NCBI GenBank assembly: GCA_033239525.1
Contig: BSYO01000003.1
Coordinates: 2,102,001 to 2,166,000, forward strand
Source: Nepenthes gracilis
Lineage: Eukaryota > Streptophyta > Magnoliopsida > Caryophyllales > Nepenthaceae
Length of the DNA stretch: 64,000 nt
Reading direction: 5' to 3'
The position numbers and the translations under genes are program-made. Below, piece after piece: positions 35,101 to 44,958 of the stretch. Numbering within the stretch: position 1 is the stretch's first letter; each line of letters begins with the position of its first letter. The notes beneath the pieces were generated by a model. The model did not search any database. It was not told the origin of the DNA and saw nothing but the letters and a program-made list of their open reading frames with translations.

Positions 35101-38100
35101 CTGAGGTCCCCGCTGAGACAAGTGGTCCTGAAGGCCCCGGAGGGGGCGTCTCACGAGGCGGCCCCGACGGAGAAGGATTGGAAAGGGCCTCCCGCTGAAC
35201 CCCGTATAAGTCATCTACCGATAAGGCATTAGCATTCCGGTCACAGGGAAGTCGGGAACATTGGATAAAACCAGACGCAACACCGTGACACATGTTGACG
35301 CCGTCCCAATATTTGCGCTCCGGTGCAGCCCAATCTCCACGGAAGCTATAGAAGACCTCAACTGTTCCTCCAAGTAATGAGCCTCGTCCCAAATACCTTA
35401 GAGCCGGTCCCGGATGAAGCTTCACAAGTATCCTCCAGAGAGGCTATCTTTCCCCCTTCAGCGGCCTCCGTCTCGGACTCATTTGCCGAGCGGACCTCAA
35501 GGCCTCTATTTGGGAGAAGCCCGGACAACCTCCCCAATCACGACATTGATCCTATAGGAAATGTCCCGAAGCCGCATCAAAAGGGACAAAAATGATTAAG
35601 CACAAGGAATGAAAAAGCGGAAGGCCCGGGTGCTTAGAGAGAAAACGAAAATACCTTGGTGACGAGGGAGTTGCCACATTACGGTGGCCTCCCACCGGAC
35701 TCAGGCACATGGGAATCACGGGCGGGCGCCACAGAACTTGGGCCTCCATCTCGGATGAAAGGGCGCCGGCAAGACAGGAATCGCGCCCCGGACTCAACGT
35801 CAATAAAAACCGTCCCCTCTCAACAACGAAATCACGGGCGCCCACAACCTCCCCAAGAAGGGACTCGGAGTCGAACGGCTTTGGCCGAGACGTCCGGGAG
35901 CTGAAAGCGCCTCGGGGGCGGCTCAATAGCCGCTTCCACTTCAACCCTGTCAACGGAAGGCACTCTTCACCCGCTTCTCCTTCGACACGGGCGCTCTCGC
36001 ATGAATGGCCTCGGCGGGTGTGCCGAAACCCGAGACCTCACCAAGAAACTCGCTGAACGTCAGAATGGCTCATCAGGGAGATTGGGCGCCCGAGACCTCC
36101 ACGATATCCCTTATAATCGTGGAGACAACGTCGGGAGTGGCGGCTTGCGTCTTGGCCTCCAAAAGGGGGGCGATAAGCTCGCCGCCCTCATCGAGACGAG
36201 GATCGCTCAACGATTGCCGCCTTGGGTCTTGAGCTCTTGGTCGGGGCTTTGAGCTCTCACCCGACGGCTTAGCTTCAAGGCTTTTTGTTGTCCTCGAGAT
36301 CACGGGCCTTTTTCTTCAACTTCTTCCTTTTCTTCCCGAGGACGCGAAGAAGCGGTGCCCCTCGGGAGGAGGTGACCACTCGGCCTTAGCAAGATTCTCG
36401 GAGTAGCGAAACAGCGTTCGCTTGTTTTCATGAAAACTCCCCAAGTTGGCGTTATCAACTCAAGAAGCTCCCTGACGGAATCCCTCTCCTTCTTTGAGGA
36501 TCGAACAATAACCGGGCTACATCCCCCATTCATTGGGAATGCGCCCGATCCTGGGTGACTACAAAGAAAAACTTGTCTTTCCACCTTTTGGTGGAATGGG
36601 GTTTCCCGCACATGACCGCAAACTCGGCGGGAGTCATGGTGACCCACTCAAGATGTGTGTAAATCTAAACATGATCTTAACGATTTGCGCGCTTAAACGT
36701 TTCCCATGACATCAAGAAACACACAAAGAGAAACCAAATACCGACGTTGTTTGGTCAAGCCTCGCGAATGGGCACTCTGAAGCCGCCATGATCGTGTGGA
36801 ACTCGTCTGCAGGGAATCGCAGCCCACCCTTGAGGTGGACTCGTAGGCAGTGATGAAGCCCTTTGGGAGGATCTCGTGCCCTTTCGGTGGGCCGGGGACA
36901 GCCATCACCATGGAGCTAGGAATAGCGTCGCTGGGATCTCGTCCAACCTCTCCCGAACAACGATGAAGCAATATCAACGACTCAGGAGCCATGAAAGGTG
37001 GTAAGCAAAACTCGTAGGGGAAATGTCGAATGAGGAAAGGAAGATAGAACGCAGAAGACGGAAGTGTTTTCTCGTAAGGAAGGAAAACGAATTTATGAAT
37101 TTGAAAACTTAAAAGGCGCCATCATTGCCTCGGCCACGCGTCGCACGGCCGTTGGTCCCCCACGGATGTGACGCCCGTAATCCCGAGACGCCCGACAATG
37201 CATCAATCCCGCATTAAATTCTGCGCAGGCAAAAACGACGCTGGCCGAGTGTCCTCGGGCGTGTGAAATCGCCATTTACGAGACGAATGTCCTCGGCCAC
37301 AACCAAGACAAGACTTCGTTAGCCACGATTCCGAGAACATTGGTTGCCGGACTAAGCTTGAAACCAAATCCACACATAGAAGCACAATCGCTCTTGAGAC
37401 GAAGCTCACAGGCGGGCGGACTTCTGACGATCCCATCCCAGGAATGGTGGCGCTAAAGAGACATGCCAAACTGGTCGAGGACTTCGAACCTTTCGGCATG
37501 GGGGCTAGTGTTGGGATCCGTTACCTGTGGGTCCTAGAATTAGTGTGAGAACGGACGAGGCGTTTTGATCCGAGAGGCTCAGCTATCACGCTGTAACACG
37601 GAACGACCGAGAGATTCCTTTAAAATACGCGGACTCAAAGACGCGTAACACCTCGGCCCAACAAAGACGCGGACCCAATCAAACTACGAAGTGAGCCAAG
37701 AAAGGACGAGGACTGCTCCGTTATCCGAGAGTGCCAACTCACTGTTTCCTGCCTTCGAGGAGTGCGTAAATCACACTGCCGTGTGTCGAAGAATCCCTTA
37801 ACACGCCATGTCACCTCAAGGCCGACCACGCCCACCACAAGCCAAGCGCGTTAGCTCACCTAACACGCCGGCGTGCTCGACACTCCAGCCGTGCTCGACA
37901 TGGCGTGGGAGTAGGTGGTCAGCCGTCCAGTAGGTGCCGTAGGCCGTGTGAGAAGCTTCCAACGGTTGCCTTTCTATGCCTATAAATGCGCACCCAAAGG
38001 CACGAAAAGGGGGATTTCTGTCTCCCAAGCAAGTGAAAGAGCCAAAAGAGAGGAACAAAGCATTTTCCCTGTACTTTGAACTTAGAATTCTTGTACTCAA

Positions 38101-40579
38101 CAACAAAATAGTGAAGAATATTTGCGCCTACCCATTGGTTTCCCTTCGTTTTCAAAGGGGTTTCACGTAAAAATCGTCCATCCATCTCGTCCCTCTCGCA
38201 CCTTTCACTCGCCCACGATCTCACTCTTTTATGTTGCAATCGGTTCCGTCCACTTGACGTAAGCGCACGCAAGCCTTGTACGGCGGTCGGATCGAAACGC
38301 AACAATTTGTACTCTTAGGGTTTTTTTTTTTTAATTTATCTCATATTATATTGTTTACAATAATTATTTCATCCTGATAATATAAATAATTAAAATTAGA
38401 TTAACATGTTAAAATATATTAAATTAATTTTATAATTATAATTGTCCTAATAAATCTCTACCCTTAAAAATATTAGAGAACTATGACAAGCCAAATTGCT
38501 CCAGACACCTCTTAGTGTAAATATGGTGGTAAAGGCAGCTGTAAAGTGACATTCCCGCCACCACCAGTGTAAAAGGACAATGTTGCTGACCACAGAGCCA
38601 CTGCCAAGAGAGGTCTTCGTGGTGGGTTTGCCACGCCCCCTCTGCTAACAGTAGAAATAACCGAATGACACTGTAATTACCCAAAAGTTTAAAAATGTTG
38701 AGTTTTTTTAATTTTAAAACTTTTGATTTTGTTTTTCTTAATTAATTTCTTTGTTTTTTTTTATTTTGATAATGCTTTTATGTAACAAAATAACTAATTT
38801 ATTATATTTTGATATGATGAGGTAAGTTTTTAAACGAAATTTCTTAATGTTTACAAATATTATCTACGTGGTAATATATATAATTCTGTATAGTTTTTTC
38901 GAGGAAGAAACTTGCTTTGTTGTTTCATTGCAGATGCATTTTTTCTCTTATTCTGTAACCGCAGGCCTTCTAGTGAATGGCGATTTCGAGACAGCTCCGT
39001 CAGGAGGCTTCTCGGACGACGTTTTGGGGGAGAGGGAGGCCTCGATCCCGGGGTGGAAATCGAACGGCACGGTGGAGCTAGTTTCCTCCGGCGAGAAGCA
39101 GGGGGCCATGATCCTGATCATCCCGGGTGGGACCCACGCGGTGAGGCTGGGCAACGACGCGGAGATCAGTCAGGAGTTGAAGGTGGAGAAGGGCGCGCTC
39201 TACTCAATCACGTTCAGCGCAGCGCGCACTTGTGCCCAACTGGAGTCGCTCAACGTTTCCGTGCCCCCCTCGTCCTCCACCGTCGACCTCCAGACGGTGT
39301 ACAGCGACCAGGGCTGGGATTCCTACGCGTGGGCGTTCGAGGCACAGGATGGTCATGTGCGGCTTGTGTTGAAAAATCCTGGCATGGAGGAGGATCCCAC
39401 CTGTGGGCCCATCATTGATGATGTTGCAATCAAGAAGATGTTTACTCCTGATAGGCCCAAAGGTACATGCATACTGATGTCTCCCTCTGCATTTTTCTTT
39501 TTATTTTTTTTTTTTTGAGGGCTGCAAATAAAAATAAGTATATATTTTGGATACGTTATTAATTGACTTAACATAACATTCGTTGAAAAATTTATATGAA
39601 ATACATGACAAACTTATGTAAAATAGATGAATTTGGATGATATTTGTAGACAGGTTTCTGCCCCTCAAACTTATTTTTGTCAAGGTTTTCATTTCAGTCG
39701 CTTTGTCTTTTCTTGCGTCTGTTGGTGGATAAACTTTTAATGCAGTGGTTACTTGCTTAAAAAATCAGCAATACTTCCGAACAAGTTTGTCATTGAAAAA
39801 TCACTTTGAAATTGACATTTTAAGATACGTCTGTCGGCGTGATAGGTTATGGGTCCTTGGTGACGTGCTGAGTGTCTTTTCCATTGCTTGATAAGATGTT
39901 TTCACACGCCAAAAAAAAAAAAAAAAAAAAAGGAAAGGCAGTCACTGAGTAGACTTTTCATCGTTTACATCCCACAGACAATGCAGTACTCAACGGCAAT
40001 CTGGAGGAAGGTCCATGGCTGTTCAGGAACGAGTCGCTCGGCATATTACTCCCCACAAACCTCGACGAAGAGACGACGCCGTTACCCGGTTGGATCGTGG
40101 AATCTAACCGGGCTGTCCGACTCATTGACTCCTATCATTTCACGGTGCCAGAGGGGAAGCGAGCCATAGAGCTGGTCTCAGGCAAGGAAGGCATCATCTC
40201 TCAAATGGTGGAAACCACACCAAAGAAACAGTACACCCTCTCCTTTTCGTTGGGCCGTGCTGGGGACAGCTGCAGGGAGCCGCTGGCCCTGATGGCATTT
40301 GCCGGAGACCAGGCCCAAAGCTACCATTACATATCTGATTCGAACTCGCCGTTTCAGCGGGCCGGGCTCAACTTCACCGCCAAGGCTGAGAGGACTAGGA
40401 TCGCCTTTTATAGCGTGTATTACAATACGAGGGCTGATCATATGAGCTCCTTGTGTGGGCCCGTGTTGGATGATGTGAAGGTTTGGGCCACTTCTGGGTC
40501 CATTAGGATTGGGCCCGTGAGCTTTGGATTTGGGCTTTGTGTTGTCGTGGTAGCTCTGGTTTTTGGGGTGGGGCTTTGA
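26176..40579 (+). CDS. DUF642 cell-wall protein, probably GPI-anchored
   Basis: DUF642 proteins are secreted plant cell-wall proteins with two galactose-binding-like modules; some bind pectin methylesterase. Exons 26176-26278, 38965-39462 and 39978-40579 join in frame (phases 1 and 1) to 400 residues. Residues 1-26 are a signal peptide (core FTLLLASLSVVVA). Module 1 opens GLLVNGDFETAP and ends CGPIIDDVAI; module 2 opens VLNGNLEEGPW and ends CGPVLDDVKVW. The last 17 residues are hydrophobic (GFGLCVVVVALVFGVGL) after a Ser/Gly linker, as in GPI-anchored members. Splice sites are GTACCT/CGCAG and GTACAT/CACAG. The start is the ATG opening the signal peptide. No frame breaks were found. Intron 1 is enlarged by TE5. 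Confidence 0.96.
28130..28134. repeat. TE5 target-site duplication, left copy (ATTTG)
   Basis: ATTTG before the LTR start; identical to 38305-38309. Confidence 0.93.
28135..28944 (+). repeat. TE5 5' LTR
   Basis: 810 bp, TGTTGGGATCCG...ACGCAACA, collinear with 37509-38304. Differences between the two are dominated by one-base indels. TATAAAT is at 28618-28624. Confidence 0.95.
28945..28962 (+). other. TE5 primer binding site, damaged
   Basis: TTAGCGCGCGTCTGTGGG follows the LTR. It is the TE8/TE9 PBS with small changes in the GGCGCC core. Confidence 0.7.
29043..30440 (+). pseudogene. TE5 gag
   Basis: Opens MVSTRYESAPPEP, comparable to the TE9 start MVSTRAQASA. The capsid region shows GSADPMDHPN in one frame (near 29660), and a zinc-knuckle-like CDFHRLRGHDGDC block lies near 30337-30380. 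Frames change every 100-200 bases, so no long protein is coded. Gag would form the retrotransposon particle. Confidence 0.75.
30560..33120 (+). pseudogene. TE5 pol: protease, reverse transcriptase and RNase H, broken
   Basis: Protease region 30560-31060 ends in the family block YNAILGRP (shifted) with SIPHLKMKFPTPCGIGK. Reverse transcriptase region about 31320-32190 contains VVMVKKSSGKWRMCVDFTDL (31466-31525) and SFMDAYSGYNQIK. The catalytic Asp-Asp motif near 31791-31812 is out of frame by one extra base. Connection and RNase H follow (VLGYIVSRSRIEANPEKIQA near 31930, TAWTLHGARPTMKEGCGG near 32625). No part is translatable across a domain boundary. Confidence 0.8.
33121..34050 (+). pseudogene. 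TE5 integrase
   Basis: The open stretch 33541-34050 has MGIDYFTKWVEATP, ECVITDNGRRFGEAV and ETPFSLCYGVEAVIP, which are integrase core and post-core blocks of Tat-like gypsy elements. The N-terminal zinc-binding part (33121-33540) is in broken frames. The catalytic Glu region (33740-33790) is scrambled by indels. Confidence 0.8.
34466..34815. repeat. TE5 tandem array of about nine 37-40 bp hairpin units
   Basis: Units begin at 34466, 34503, 34542, 34581, 34621, 34659, 34699, 34739 and 34779. Each has ACTCG(A/G)TTCCGTCCGAG, whose CTCGG and CCGAG ends pair in the later units, followed by CGGCCCAAGAGGTCGAAAT. Adjacent units are nearly identical. The array lies between the end of integrase and the antisense gene. 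Confidence 0.95.
34986..35010. repeat. poly-A run in TE5
   Basis: About 25 A bases between the tandem array and the 3' end of the antisense gene. Confidence 0.85.
35021..36992 (-). pseudogene. TE5 antisense gene (Transposase_28-like), broken
   Basis: Runs opposite to gag-pol. The N-terminal part (36693-36992) reads KGHEILPKGFITAYE and, after frame changes, RRYLVSLCVFL, matching GFITVYEVHLKGG and IRYLVSLCVFL of TE8. The C-terminal part (35021-35425) holds RKYWDGVNMC, NANALSVDDLYG and GSQPPA, matching KYWDGVNMC, NANAVSVADLYG and GSQPPA in TE8. The middle is in broken frames. It is the same gene as at 18327-20250 and 52826-54879. No function is established for the family. Confidence 0.75.
37497..37508 (+). 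other. TE5 polypurine tract
   Basis: CATGGGGGCTAG abuts the 3' LTR; same tract as in TE4 and TE8. Confidence 0.8.
37509..38304 (+). repeat. TE5 3' LTR
   Basis: 796 bp, collinear with the 5' LTR; ends ACGCAACA followed by the ATTTG duplication. Confidence 0.95.
37981..37987 (+). promoter_or_regulatory. TE5 3' LTR TATA box facing DUF642 exon 2
   Basis: TATAAAT within the 3' LTR, sense to the host gene and just under 1 kb upstream of exon 2. It could start a transcript that lacks the signal-peptide exon; this is inference. Confidence 0.45.
38305..38309. repeat. TE5 target-site duplication, right copy (ATTTG)
   Basis: Identical to 28130-28134. Confidence 0.93.
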
Positions 40580-41223
40580 AGGTGTGGGACTGTGTGCTCT
40601 TTAGTTGTGGGCTGATGGGGCCCATTTTGGCCTTGGATTTGAGGGAGCTGGTGAAACCAATTCCCTCCTGGCCTCCTAAGCTAAGTTGTATTGCCAGTTT
40701 TAGTGTTTAATCAAATGCAAGCTATATATGCTAAAAAAGATGGTTTGGACTCTCACCTAAGTATACAGGGTGAGTAAATCACAAGTTTCTATGCCTAAGG
40801 CTGCCTATTTGGCAGAGGTATAATTTTCTTAATTTTCTTATTTTTAATTTTTCTTGTCAAACTGAAAAATATGTTTATATTTTGAAAAATAACCTTCTCT
40901 TTTTAAAATGAGTGATTATTTTTTAAAACTCATCTATTAACTATTAATGACCATTAACAATCATTAATGAAAGGTTTTATCCAAATATGATGTCTTTGCC
41001 ATCCATGATACCCTGACCCACTAGTCGCCAACAAGAGATACCTTGGGTTGCCACCATCCATTGTCGAATTACATGCTGACCATTGTCACTCATCAATAGG
41101 CGTGTGAAGCCTCAATTTGTCATCGTCGGTTGCTGAACATGACCACTTTTGATCCCATCGCTGGCCATTAGATGGTGGCCCCTCTTGTCACCGTTCCTAC
41201 TTAACTAGAGATTCTAGAGGGAG
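40580..41223. other. DUF642 3' flank
   Basis: Contains the 3' untranslated region (T-rich, to about 40740 by composition) and then AT-rich spacer. The stretch 40990-41220 is less AT-rich but has no open frame of note. Confidence 0.5.
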
Positions 41224-41228
41224 TTCAT
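41224..41228. repeat. TE6 target-site duplication, left copy (TTCAT)
   Basis: TTCAT before the LTR; identical to 43891-43895. Confidence 0.92.
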
Positions 41229-41571
41229 TGTTAACCGTTTTGTTTCTAAACTGGACGATTATGGTTCATATTAATGGATGTAACCGATTGATAACTCCAC
41301 AATTAATACTCAATCAATTTTTATTAATAACGGTTCCACAAGACAATTGATGGAATTGTCTTGATAAATAGAGGGCATTTTGATTTTGTTCCTGAGCACA
41401 TTTCTTTGAAAAGCACCATCGACCGAGAGAAAGTAGTGCTTGAAAGTTCAAAACTGGGTGGAGCAGAGGAGAAGAAAATAGAGCATAAAATCAATGGCTG
41501 GAGGTTAGTTAGTGATCCTTAATTCCATATTTTGTCTTTTATAATTGTTTAGGCTGGTATAAAACCTTACA
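41229..41571 (+). repeat. TE6 5' LTR
   Basis: TGTTAACCG...CCTTACA, 343 bp, about 90 percent or more alike to 43547-43890 by eye. Confidence 0.95.
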
Positions 41572-41585
41572 TTTGGTATCAGAGA
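41572..41585 (+). other. TE6 primer binding site
   Basis: TTTGGTATCAGAGA follows the LTR directly; typical tRNA-Met PBS of copia elements. Confidence 0.85.
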
Positions 41586-42000
41586 TATGTATGCCTCTAC
41601 CTTGCATTATTCTGCGTTTTCCTTTTTTTTTTTTTGAATTTTAAATTTTTTAAAGTTTTCATTTTTTTGATGATTCGATGAAAATAAATGTCGAAAATCA
41701 TTGAAAAATTTGATTTTCAACATTTTCATATACTTTATATCAATTTTGGTATAAAAATAGAAGAGTTTTCATCAGGTCGAAATTCAGGTGAAACGGGTCT
41801 AGGCATGTCTGGCTGAAGATAGAAGACGTCTTAAAACGATATCGTTTTGAGTCGTTACAATACATATTAAAAAAAAAAAAATCCAAATATGGGCCTGTTC
41901 TGTCGTCGGCCCATTTTCGAAACTCATGCGGCTGCATAAGCATGGCCCAATTCGCTCAGCCAATTACTGTATCAAAACATGAAAAAATCACCAAGGAATT

Positions 42001-42083
42001 GCCCGCACGCGGGCGCTGGGACTCAAACCCAAGACACACGTGTGGGCAAAGGTGCAGCATTACCGCTGCACAAAGCGCGCGTT
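42001..42083 (-). other. tRNA-like structured segment in TE6
   Basis: On the minus strand GGGTTTGAGTCCC resembles a Pol III B box and T arm (4-bp stem, 7-base loop). Upstream, TGCAGCGGTAATGCTGCA forms a perfect 6-bp stem like a D arm or A box. An anticodon arm and acceptor stem are not convincing, so it is not called a tRNA gene. Confidence 0.35.
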
Positions 42084-42689
42084 TGTTAATAATAGAAGCG
42101 GATTTATTCCATTTAGTATATAATGCGTATTATTAATTATATAATACGTGTATGTATATGTGTATATATATATAATTATATTTATTATTATACATAAGAT
42201 TTATTACATAATGTTTAAAAAAACATATAGTTATATATCTATGTGTATAATATTTAGTGATTAATATAATTTAATTAATTAGGAATTGACTACAGCGTCC
42301 TTAATTAATAAAATTATATTTTATTATCACATATGATATAAGGACGTTAATTGTGATCAATTATTTTTTAATATAATAAAATTTATCCAATAAAAAATTT
42401 TATTATATTAAATTGATTGATCATGATAAAATGTTAAATTATTTTTTTAATTTGTCCACAGGGATTAAAAATTGGAATATAATTTGAGAGTTTTATTATG
42501 AAATTGAACATAAATATACTTGAATTAAAAATTTAGCCCACAGGTAATTTTTATATCAATTGATTCATAATGTATACTTTACATTGATAAAATATAATTA
42601 TATATTTATTTGTTAGCTTTATTTATTATTTGTTAAGTATGTATTTTTATTTTTATACAATTACACAATCTGTTAACTTTTTTGACATT

Positions 42690-42870
42690 AAATGTGAATT
42701 TCTCAAATTGAAAGGTGAGAACTATAAAGTATGGAAGGAGAGAATTCTTCTTTATTTAGGGTAGATAAATATAGATTATGCTATAAGAAAAGACATTTAA
42801 CCATTAATTTTTCATCACACTATTAAGACTCCGGTTGATGTAACTATTTATGAACGATGAATATAGCAGA
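42690..42870 (+). pseudogene. TE6 gag N-terminal fragment
   Basis: The frame reads LKLKGENYKVWKERILLYLG, then a stop, then IDYAIRKD. This is the N-terminal signature of copia gag. It decays and ends before the RNase H fragment. Confidence 0.8.
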
Positions 42871-42954
42871 CCTTGATTGCTATTCCCACTATGAAAGTCG
42901 AGTTTGTTACTTATTTTGAGACTACAAAATATAGTGTATAGATGAGAAATTTTA

Positions 42955-43190
42955 TGTCTGGGCTTAGAGTGGTCAATTTCATCTCAAGGCCATTGAAGCT
43001 ATATTGCGATGATTCAGCTGTTATTTTTCTGACTAAAAATAATAAAAGTAGCAGTCGAAGTAAATATATTGACAATCAATTTTTAGACATAAAGGAGCGC
43101 GTTAAATGAAAAAAAATTACTATTGAGTATATTGGTACTTAATTGATAATTGCTGATGCTTTGACAAATGGCATACCACCATTGAGGTTC
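42955..43190 (+). pseudogene. TE6 RNase H C-terminal fragment
   Basis: Blocks LYCDDSAVIFLTKNNKSSSR and SKYIDNQFLDIKERVK, then IADALTNGIPP, are the end of copia pol. Joining gag start directly to pol end shows a deletion of roughly 3 kb. Two stops interrupt it. Confidence 0.85.
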
Positions 43191-43534
43191 AAGGATCTTG
43201 TAATAAAAATAGGATTAAATTTTATTTTGTGATTTTTATTATACGGATAATGATATTTAATAAAATTTTTAATTGTTTGTGATATTTCTCAAAATTTTGT
43301 ATACATATTAGTTAAGTATTTTGAGAATGTCATTAATTATTGGACAAAGAATAAATATAAGGTTTATTCATAAAGTAATGTTACCATATTTAGATATGTC
43401 TTGAGAAATGTAATATATTGTAATATATGGATGATACTACTCATTAATAAATAATTTATCACCATGATTCATATATTTATTTCTTAATATTGAGAATTGA
43501 TGGGTTTGGTTATCACATTAAGTGTAATATGGAC

Positions 43535-43546
43535 CAAATAGGAGAA
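43535..43546 (+). other. TE6 polypurine tract
   Basis: AAATAGGAGAA-type purine run directly before the 3' LTR. Confidence 0.65.
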
Positions 43547-43890
43547 TGTTAACCGTTTAGTTTTTAAACTGAACTATTATGGTCCGTATTAATTGGTATA
43601 ACCGGTTGATAACTCCATAAATAACACTCCATCAATTTTTATTAGCAACGGCTCCACAAGACAATTGATGAAATTGTCTTGATAAATAGATGGCATTTTG
43701 GTTTTATCCTTGAGCACATTTCTCTGAAAAACACCATCGACCGAGAGAAAGCAGTGCTTGGAAGTTCAAAACCGGGTGAAATAGAGGAGAAGAAAACAGA
43801 GCATAAAATTAATGGCTGGAGGTTAGTTAATGATCCTTAATTTTACATTTCGATCTTTTGTAATTGTTTAGGCCGGTATAAAACCTTACA
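43547..43890 (+). repeat. TE6 3' LTR
   Basis: 344 bp, TGTTAACCG...CCTTACA, collinear with the 5' LTR. Confidence 0.95.
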
Positions 43891-43895
43891 TTCAT
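43891..43895. repeat. TE6 target-site duplication, right copy (TTCAT)
   Basis: Identical to 41224-41228. Confidence 0.92.
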
Positions 43896-44953
43896 GTCTT
43901 TCTTTTCTTTTTGGTTCAGTAAGTGCTTGGCTTATAAGATACTACCTCAAGAGAGCATTGCACACTTGAGCTCTAGCATTCTCGCTCAACAGTTTATTTT
44001 GGACCCTTATGGGAGTGGATTAATAGAATATTTATAGACAAGTGGCTACAGTAGACTTTAGAAGAGAGTTGAACTTTGATTGGTTGTATATTCTAGCTAC
44101 GGAGCAAATGTACACGTGGGCAAGTGCTAACTTGTCGTTTTGCTTTGACTTGATCGGTGTAATTTCTTGCTGTGGTTGATCCACTGGGTATATTCTGTCA
44201 AAACTCTCGGTGATATGATTCCTTCAGAAATCAAAGATTTCTTTGATTAACTTCTTTTTCTATTTAGATTCAAAGCGAATGTAATCCTAGCAAAGTTGAT
44301 GAACTACAAGCTTAGAAAAATATGGACTTTCATAAATCCCAACCGAAGTATGAATTTTACACTCAATAATTTCAAAACTTGGTCTCCTGGAAGGAGATGC
44401 AGCCATTAACTTTTGTTTTACACTGAGACAGCTCAGGGAATGAGTTTTGATGAATAAACAATTGTTCGTGATTTGTGAGCTTTTGAATTTTAAATATTTT
44501 TTTTTTAAGATTTTGATATTTTATTGTTAGGGTAAATTAGGAATGTTCTTGATGAGCTTTTCTTATTTATTAGAATATGAAGATGTCTGGAACCCCTGAT
44601 TGAAACATCAATTTTGTAGCATCGGTTAGTTTTCTTACTTTTTTTTTTTTTTTCTAATTTTCTAAGTTACTTTAGTTTAAATACAGAATCTTTATAATTA
44701 GTTATAGAGTAATTGAATAATGAATTGTCGAGTTTTTTGATTAGACTATGAATACAAATATTAGTTTTGATATCGAAATTGTAATATTTGTAAATATTTT
44801 TATAAATTAGAATTTAAGAAAAAAATATCAAAAAAAATTATTTTATTCATTAATATTCTATAATAAAATTTTCTTTTAACAAGAAGCCAAATGATTTTCC
44901 AATCCCACATTTGATATGTTACAAATATTTCATGATATTCTTTAACCATATTT
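43896..44953. other. AT-rich spacer between TE6 and TE7
   Basis: About 1.06 kb without a recognisable gene or element; a T run lies near 44640-44653. Confidence 0.55.
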
Positions 44954-44958
44954 AAAAT
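44954..44958. repeat. TE7 target-site duplication, left copy (AAAAT)
   Basis: Identical to 46312-46316. The sequence is low complexity, so the match alone is moderate evidence. Confidence 0.75.

Larger units (their letters stand above)
28135..38304 (+). mobile_element. TE5: full-length Tat-like gypsy retrotransposon inside the DUF642 intron
   Basis: A 10,170-bp element in the order 5' LTR, PBS, gag, protease, reverse transcriptase, RNase H, integrase, tandem hairpin repeats, antisense gene, PPT, 3' LTR. Perfect ATTTG duplications give exact ends. An extra antisense reading frame between pol and the 3' LTR is a known trait of the plant Tat lineage. All coding regions carry many short indels, so it is not functional as written. 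It is the most complete member of the TE4/TE5/TE8/TE9 group. Confidence 0.94.
26279..38964 (+). other. DUF642 intron 1, 12.7 kb, containing TE5
   Basis: Without TE5 and one copy of its target duplication the intron would be about 2.5 kb. The pre-insertion parts (26279-28129 and 38310-38964) are AT-rich and show no gene. TE5 is in the sense orientation, so its poly(A) signals and promoters act in the direction of the host gene. Confidence 0.88.
41229..43890 (+). mobile_element. TE6: internally deleted copia element
   Basis: A 2662-bp element with 343/344-bp LTRs, tRNA-Met-type PBS, a gag N-terminal fragment, an RNase H C-terminal fragment and a PPT, flanked by perfect TTCAT duplications. Protease, integrase and reverse transcriptase are gone. 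As the ends are intact it could have been moved by a related complete element. Confidence 0.93.

Noticed and set aside
42001..42083. A true tRNA gene
   Set aside because: B-box and D-arm-like parts exist, but no convincing anticodon arm or acceptor stem; kept only as a tRNA-like segment.
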